From Chitinophagales bacterium 62-2 (GTDB lineage: Bacteria; Bacteroidota; Bacteroidia; Chitinophagales; Chitinophagaceae), in NCBI GenBank assembly GCA_002050375.1, contig MWYU01000677.1, positions 1 through 39,860 of the forward strand: DNA of 39,860 nt, read 5' to 3'. Positions 35,246-39,860 of the stretch are shown here, piece after piece. Numbering within the stretch: the first letter of the stretch is position 1; the number at the start of each line of letters is the position of its first letter. The position numbers and the translations under genes were made by a program. Below the pieces are notes generated by a model. It ran no database searches. It was not told the origin of the DNA and saw only the letters and a list, made by a program, of their open reading frames with translations.

Positions 35246-36178
35246 ATGAATTATACTAAAAACCTCGCTCATAAAGTTTTCATTACTGCATTTGTTTTAC
35301 TGTCTTATACAGGGTTTTGCCAGGAGAAGCGCGAAAAGCTGCGGCTCTTTATTATCGGTAATAGTTTTTCTATAAACGCGTCAAAATTTTTGCCACAACT
35401 TGCAAAAGAAGGTGGTCATGATTTAGAGATTGGACGTGCAGAACTTGGCGGTTGCCCTTTGGAAAGACACTGGTCTATTGCAGAAGCCTATGAAGCTAAT
35501 CCCAATGATCCTGATGGCAAAGCTTATAACGGCAAGTCATTAAAAATGCTGCTATCTAATGGCAGGTGGGATGTGGTTACCATACAACAATATTCAAGGT
35601 TCTCAGGCTTCATTGATACTTACCGGCCGTATGCTAAAAAACTGTATGATTATATAAAATCTATACAGCCTGATGCTAAAATTGTTATTCATCAAACATG
35701 GGCTTATCGCTCCGATGCTAAAAATTTTGGATTAGTCGGTAGAGACATTCAGGCTCAAACTGATAAAGAGATGTATGAAAAGTCAAGAGCTGCTTATCAT
35801 ACAATTGCCGATAAATTAAATGTAGAAATAATCCCTACAGGCGATGCTTTTTATGGCATTACATCTGATCCTGCATGGGCTTTTAAAAAGGATACTAAAT
35901 TTGATTATGCAAAACCTGTTTATCCCGCAACTCCTGCTGATGTTTATTCTTTACATGCAGGTTACAAATGGGATAAAGATAAAAAGTTAGTCTTTGATCC
36001 AAATCATGCAAGTGTTGCCGGAGAGTACTTAGGGTCGTTGGTTTGGTATCAATTTTTATTCAATCAATCACCAAAGAATTTGAACTTTAAACCTGAACAA
36101 GTACCTGAAAAGTTTGCAAAGCAATTAAAAAAAGTAGCGGCTTCAGCAGTTTCTAAATTTAAAATGCTTTATGAATAG
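35246..36178 (+). CDS. Exported DUF4886-type SGNH-like protein
   Basis: The 310-residue protein has a signal peptide (FVLLSYTGFCQ). The SGNH block I motif reads FIIGNSFSINA, with Asn for the usual Asp but the Ser retained. Mid-protein DVVTIQQYSRFSG and late DPNHASVAGEYLGSLVWYQ, carrying the presumed catalytic His, fit the DUF4886 branch of SGNH hydrolases. It likely removes an ester group from a glycan, but activity is unproven for most members. It precedes the nucleoside-hydrolase-like gene by 91 bp. Confidence 0.8.
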   Translation: MNYTKNLAHKVFITAFVLLSYTGFCQEKREKLRLFIIGNSFSINASKFLPQLAKEGGHDLEIGRAELGGCPLERHWSIAEAYEANPNDPDGKAYNGKSLKMLLSNGRWDVVTIQQYSRFSGFIDTYRPYAKKLYDYIKSIQPDAKIVIHQTWAYRSDAKNFGLVGRDIQAQTDKEMYEKSRAAYHTIADKLNVEIIPTGDAFYGITSDPAWAFKKDTKFDYAKPVYPATPADVYSLHAGYKWDKDKKLVFDPNHASVAGEYLGSLVWYQFLFNQSPKNLNFKPEQVPEKFAKQLKKVAASAVSKFKMLYE

Positions 36179-36269
36179 TTTCTTTGGTTACCGGGAGATT
36201 CGAAGTACCCTGAACAGATAAGAAATTTGCTGCATAAATATTATAAAGCTATTGACCAGAGCAAGTAAT

Positions 36270-37343
36270 ATGAAAAAAAGTGTTTTTAATATAATAGTCA
36301 TCGTATTTGTTTTTACAATAGTAACCAGTTGTTCAATCGTAACTAAATCTCAAACAACAACTAAAGGCAAACCTGTACTTATTATTTATGATACAGATAT
36401 TGATTTAGATGTGGATGATGTGGGCGCTTTAGCATTATTACATGCGTTAGAAGATAATGGCGAAGCTGAGATACTTGGTGTAATATGTAATGCTCCCACA
36501 CCTTATGGAGCAACTACAATTTCTGCAATTAATATGTATTATGGCCGTCCTGAAATTCCGATAGGTGATATGCCAATAGACGAATATGTTTACGATAAAA
36601 GTTTCAGCAAAAGATATCGGGGCTATTCTGTAAATACACCTTACGGCAATTTCAATCTTCCGATTTTTAAGCGCTTCGAAACGAATATTAAAAGCCGCGC
36701 TGATGTTTGGAATGGCGTCGCTTTATACCGCAAGCTATTAGCAGAAGCGCCGGATAACAGCGTAACAATAGCTTCGGTTGGATTGCTGACGGTATTAGAA
36801 GATTTAATGTTAAGTAGTCCTGATAAATACAGTAAATTAACTGGTAAAGAGCTAATTGAAAAGAAAGTAAATCAACTGGTTTGCATGGCAGGAGATAAGC
36901 AGCCTGAACCAGGAAAAGACCACTTCAACTGGGGATTTGAAGGACGAGGCGATGCAGAAAGAGTGAGCAGGCAATGGCCAACTAAATTAGTGATAATGCC
37001 ACATGGAGGAAAAATAAAAACAGGCGCACGTTTAACTACAGAAACCCCGGAGTCCAACCCCGTGCGTGCAGCCTACCAGTTGTTCCTGGCAAAACAAGCA
37101 GATAAAAATCGCTCAAGCTGGGATCAGTTGGCTTGCTTATATGCTGTTCGCGGAGCTGGTGAATTATTTACTGAAGCAGAGCCCCGGCGTTTAGATGTTA
37201 CTGCAGTTCCTCTCACTTATACCTGGCGGGAAATGAAAAATGGCGAAGCGCCGCATATTTTGCTTAAACAAAAAGCACCGGATGATACTTTTAAAAAAGT
37301 AGTGGAGGATTTGATGGTGCAGGCGCCGAAAAACATAAAATAA
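36270..37343 (+). CDS. Lipoprotein nucleoside-hydrolase-like protein (IUNH fold)
   Basis: ATG at 36270 is preferred over TTG at 36252 because it starts the signal sequence directly (357 residues). The N-terminus carries the lipobox VTSCS, so it should be a periplasmic or surface lipoprotein. IIYDTDIDLDVDDVGALALL is the Asp-rich calcium site of inosine-uridine nucleoside hydrolases, with the spacing of the secreted subfamily. The C-terminal half has ASVGLLTVLEDLM and a conserved SSWDQLACLYAVRG. The expected reaction is cleavage of an N-glycosidic bond to release ribose, fitting the ribokinase and permease encoded earlier. Other N-ribosides or sugars are possible substrates. Confidence 0.87.
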   Translation: MKKSVFNIIVIVFVFTIVTSCSIVTKSQTTTKGKPVLIIYDTDIDLDVDDVGALALLHALEDNGEAEILGVICNAPTPYGATTISAINMYYGRPEIPIGDMPIDEYVYDKSFSKRYRGYSVNTPYGNFNLPIFKRFETNIKSRADVWNGVALYRKLLAEAPDNSVTIASVGLLTVLEDLMLSSPDKYSKLTGKELIEKKVNQLVCMAGDKQPEPGKDHFNWGFEGRGDAERVSRQWPTKLVIMPHGGKIKTGARLTTETPESNPVRAAYQLFLAKQADKNRSSWDQLACLYAVRGAGELFTEAEPRRLDVTAVPLTYTWREMKNGEAPHILLKQKAPDDTFKKVVEDLMVQAPKNIK

Positions 37344-37413
37344 ATTTACTGTTATGGTGAATGTGATTTTATGTATGGAAGTATTAATGTTTTTTTAAAA
37401 ATAGCGTTAATAC

Positions 37414-37640
37414 ATGCAACATATAGGAAGTAGCCCACGGTTGATATCTGCTACTACCACACTTGGTCCTGAAAATATAGGGTCAATAGTAAGGCTTCAA
37501 TCAGACGCACCAAAGTATAATGAAACGGCTATAAGGGTTATGAAAAAACATAAAGTAGCAATTAATGACTTTTATACTTCGTAATCAAAAATCAGGAAAG
37601 AAGGAAGAAAAGCTCATATTTTTACCACTGTTATATTAAT
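37414..37640 (+). pseudogene. Remnant of an SGNH hydrolase C-terminal half
   Basis: A 56-codon frame at 37414-37584 reads RLISATTTLGPENIG, then KYNETAIRVMKKHKVAINDF. This is the signature stretch of small SGNH hydrolases, in which ATTTPVPE is followed by YNxxAxxVM and NDLY. It parallels KLIFVTTSYVPENEAG and IYNKIAKEVMKKNGIAVNDIF in the minus-strand SGNH protein at 31563-32207. After the TAA, the same frame continues with KIRKEG and HIFTT, which may echo the following DVHFTPEG block. The nucleophile half and the catalytic Asp-His are missing. It looks like a decayed gene, too short for the ORF track. Confidence 0.6.
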
Positions 37641-37648
37641 AATATTCA

Positions 37649-39860
37649 ATGATACAAAATTCAAGAAGAAGCTTTTTTAGAAGGTTAAGTTTCAGCCTTG
37701 CTTCGTTATCATTCTCTTTATCAGGTATTGCATCCATATTTTCGATAAGTAAGAAAAGATCTTTTGTAGAAAAGTTTTTTGAAGTAAGCTTTCATGATGA
37801 TTTCTCTGCTTTAAACGATCGGGTTTGGATAGGTGAAAAATACTGGGCTATTCCTATGGAAGACTGGCATGTAAAAGCAGGAAGATTAGAATTTAGAGGA
37901 ACTCATAGATACTCAAGGGTTAACTTATTAACGACCGTTATAAAAGCAGGAAACGGAAGTTTTACTGCTTCAACCGATGTAGGATTAATAACTAAAAGCA
38001 TTCAAAACACAGGGGAAGCAGGGTTTTCTATAGGCATTAAAGATAACCTTGATGATGATGTAAAAGCAGCATGCTATTACGGAAAGAGTTTGAAAGCAGG
38101 TGTATCAACTGCCGGAAGTTTATTTATTGGTAACAAGGCAACACCCTTGCCAAATGATTTTGATTATTCAGATTTCAATTTAACTGTAACCGGTAAATAC
38201 TCTAATAATTCTACTCAACTCACTTTAAGTTGTAAAAGTAAAAATTCAACAACTGAAATCAGCTATACAGTTAATGAAGACATTTCAGGCCTTGTTGCCC
38301 TGACAAATAATTTTCAGCAGGAAAGTTCAGAGCATTTCTGGTTCAAAAACTTTAGTTTGAGCGGTTCCAAAGTAGAAGCAAAACCAAACAACAGTTTTGG
38401 TCCGATATTATGGACAATGCATACACTTTCAAATAACGCGCTTCGTATCATGGCTCAAATGCCGCCAATTAGCAGTAAGGATAACCAGAACGTTCAGTTG
38501 TTTTTAAAACAGAATAATGCATGGAAAATTGTATCTACACAACCAATTGATGATACTGCTTATACCGTTCATTTCATTATTGATAGTTGGGACTCAACAA
38601 AAGAAATTCCGTATCGGATAGTGTATAAAAATCACGGCAAAGAGTATAAATATGAAGGGCAAATTAGAAAAGAACCTAATGACCGTCCTTTAAAATTTGG
38701 TGGGCTTACTTGTCAGGAGTGGGGCGGTTATCCTTACACGCCGTTAGTTAAAAACCTAAAGAAACACAATCCTGATATACTTTATTTTTCAGGTGATCAA
38801 TTGTATGAGGGCAACGGAGGTTACCCCATAAAAAGACAACCCGAAAACGCTGCTATTCTTAGCTATTTAGGTAAATGGTATATGTTCGGCTGGGCGTTCG
38901 GAGATGTAATGCGGGATCGTTTAACCATTTGTACCCCGGATGATCATGATGTTTTCCAGGGAAATTTATGGGGCGAAGGTGGAGAGGGAATTTCTTTTAA
39001 AGAATGGGAACAAGTACGCGACGCACATGGTGGTTATGTTCAAACACCAAAAATGGTGAATGTTGTTGCTAAAACTAATTGCGGGCATTTGCCTAAATCC
39101 TTTCATTCACAAGCTCTAAAATCGGGTATAAAAACATGGCATACCGAACTTGTTTACGGCAATGTAAGTTTTGCAATCATTAGCGATAGGATGTTTAAAT
39201 CGGGACCGGAGATTGTAAGAAATGGCAGTGGTCGTATTGATCATATAAAAGAACCATTGAAACCAAATCAACTTGAAGATACAAACCTCGAACTTTTAGG
39301 TAAACTTCAAATGGAGTTCCTGGATCATTGGGTAAATAACTGGCAAGGGGCAAACATGAAAGTGCTGCTTTCTCAAACATTGTTTTGTAACGTTGGTACC
39401 CATCATGGTGAGGATAAAATGTTTCTTCATGGAGATATGGACTCGGGAGGATGGCCAAAACAAAAGCGTGATGAAGTTATTCGCTTAATTAGAAAAGCAA
39501 ATGCTTTTCATATTAATGGCGACCAGCATTTGCCCTTTATTGTTCAATATAGTTTAGATGAACCCAAAGATGCCGGCTGGACATTCTGTACTCCTGCTAT
39601 TTCAACGGGTTATATAAGGTGGGGACAGCCTGATGCTGTAAACGCACCGTTTACTGAAAGGCCAGCTCACAACCTGCCAAATACAGGAAATTATAAAGAT
39701 GTTTTTGGTAACACCAATTTCATTTATGCAGTTGGCAATCCCCAGGACAAATATCAAAGCCCGAACCGCTACCAACGCTCACAAAATAAATCCTCTGGTT
39801 TTGGTATGATTACTTTCGATACGGCCGAAAGAACTATTACAATAGATGCTATTCGTTTTT
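37649..39860 (+). CDS. Tat-exported PhoD-type metallophosphatase with N-terminal beta-sandwich, 3'-truncated
   Basis: This gene is absent from the ORF track because it runs off the window end. The frame from ATG 37649 is open for all 737 visible codons. The N-terminus has an NSRRSFFRR twin-arginine pattern and a hydrophobic stretch. Residues of about 45-235 form a beta-rich region (FHDDFSALNDRVW, WHVKAGRLEFRG), resembling a lectin-like jelly roll. A linker domain follows, then the PhoD-like catalytic core with metal-binding motifs FSGDQLYEG, TPDDHDVFQGN and INGDQHLPF. These fit the calcium/iron phosphodiesterase-phosphomonoesterase family. The C-terminal end is outside the window. It probably removes phosphate from a glycan or lipid at the cell surface. 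Confidence 0.85.
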   Translation, partial: MIQNSRRSFFRRLSFSLASLSFSLSGIASIFSISKKRSFVEKFFEVSFHDDFSALNDRVWIGEKYWAIPMEDWHVKAGRLEFRGTHRYSRVNLLTTVIKAGNGSFTASTDVGLITKSIQNTGEAGFSIGIKDNLDDDVKAACYYGKSLKAGVSTAGSLFIGNKATPLPNDFDYSDFNLTVTGKYSNNSTQLTLSCKSKNSTTEISYTVNEDISGLVALTNNFQQESSEHFWFKNFSLSGSKVEAKPNNSFGPILWTMHTLSNNALRIMAQMPPISSKDNQNVQLFLKQNNAWKIVSTQPIDDTAYTVHFIIDSWDSTKEIPYRIVYKNHGKEYKYEGQIRKEPNDRPLKFGGLTCQEWGGYPYTPLVKNLKKHNPDILYFSGDQLYEGNGGYPIKRQPENAAILSYLGKWYMFGWAFGDVMRDRLTICTPDDHDVFQGNLWGEGGEGISFKEWEQVRDAHGGYVQTPKMVNVVAKTNCGHLPKSFHSQALKSGIKTWHTELVYGNVSFAIISDRMFKSGPEIVRNGSGRIDHIKEPLKPNQLEDTNLELLGKLQMEFLDHWVNNWQGANMKVLLSQTLFCNVGTHHGEDKMFLHGDMDSGGWPKQKRDEVIRLIRKANAFHINGDQHLPFIVQYSLDEPKDAGWTFCTPAISTGYIRWGQPDAVNAPFTERPAHNLPNTGNYKDVFGNTNFIYAVGNPQDKYQSPNRYQRSQNKSSGFGMITFDTAERTITIDAIRF

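Overview
The window looks like part of a Bacteroidota chromosome, probably from a Chitinophagaceae-like or related environmental lineage. The evidence is a SusC/SusD pair, many secreted proteins and lipoproteins, AT-rich spacers with few Shine-Dalgarno sequences, several likely TTG starts, and a few matches to the Bacteroidota -7 element TAnnTTTG. I see no rRNA, tRNA, CRISPR, transposase or phage gene. I also see no transcription regulator, sigma factor or anti-sigma factor. Nearly the whole window is an accessory catabolic locus.

Region 1 (1-11472): the C-terminal part of a GH20-type hexosaminidase, a 414-bp regulatory gap with palindromes, a SusC/SusD outer-membrane importer, then three exported proteins of the neutral-ceramidase N-terminal-domain family. 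Region 2 (11473-21674): a structured leader followed by a tight co-directional run: RidA, an intact 3-hydroxyacyl-CoA-dehydrogenase-like enzyme (HAD-like), a FucP-type sugar MFS transporter, a class-III (GSA-like) aminotransferase, a second HAD-like protein that has lost its glycine-rich loop and most catalytic residues, an M19 dipeptidase, a fourth ceramidase-like protein with no signal peptide, a sulfatase and a ribokinase. Region 3 (21675-31520): a long imperfect palindromic element, a GRP/RhaT-like sugar permease, a DUF4838 protein, a beta-propeller protein related to oligogalacturonate lyases, a membrane O-acyltransferase, and two more sulfatases (one SGSH-like, one arylsulfatase/GALNS-like). 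Region 4 (31521-39860): SGNH hydrolase and AbgB-like M20 amidohydrolase on the minus strand. On the plus strand follow a Tat-exported sugar-isomerase-like TIM barrel, a DUF4886-type SGNH protein, a lipoprotein nucleoside hydrolase, a decayed SGNH hydrolase fragment, and a Tat-exported PhoD-type phosphatase cut by the window end and missing from the ORF track.

How it may work together (inference): the locus reads as a system for a sulfated, amide-containing, amino-sugar-like glycoconjugate. GH20, sulfatases, esterases and ceramidase-like hydrolases would strip it outside the cytoplasm. SusC/D, FucP-type MFS and GRP permeases would import the pieces. The cytosolic set (ceramidase-like 4, M19 dipeptidase, dehydrogenase, aminotransferase, RidA, ribokinase) would finish catabolism. 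The most novel points are that all four ceramidase-like proteins keep the expected zinc ligands but carry Asn where genuine ceramidases have the catalytic Ser of GDVSPN, and that a dehydrogenase and an apparent pseudoenzyme paralogue sit in one operon with RidA, a class-III aminotransferase and a dipeptidase. No substrate can be fixed from the sequence alone.
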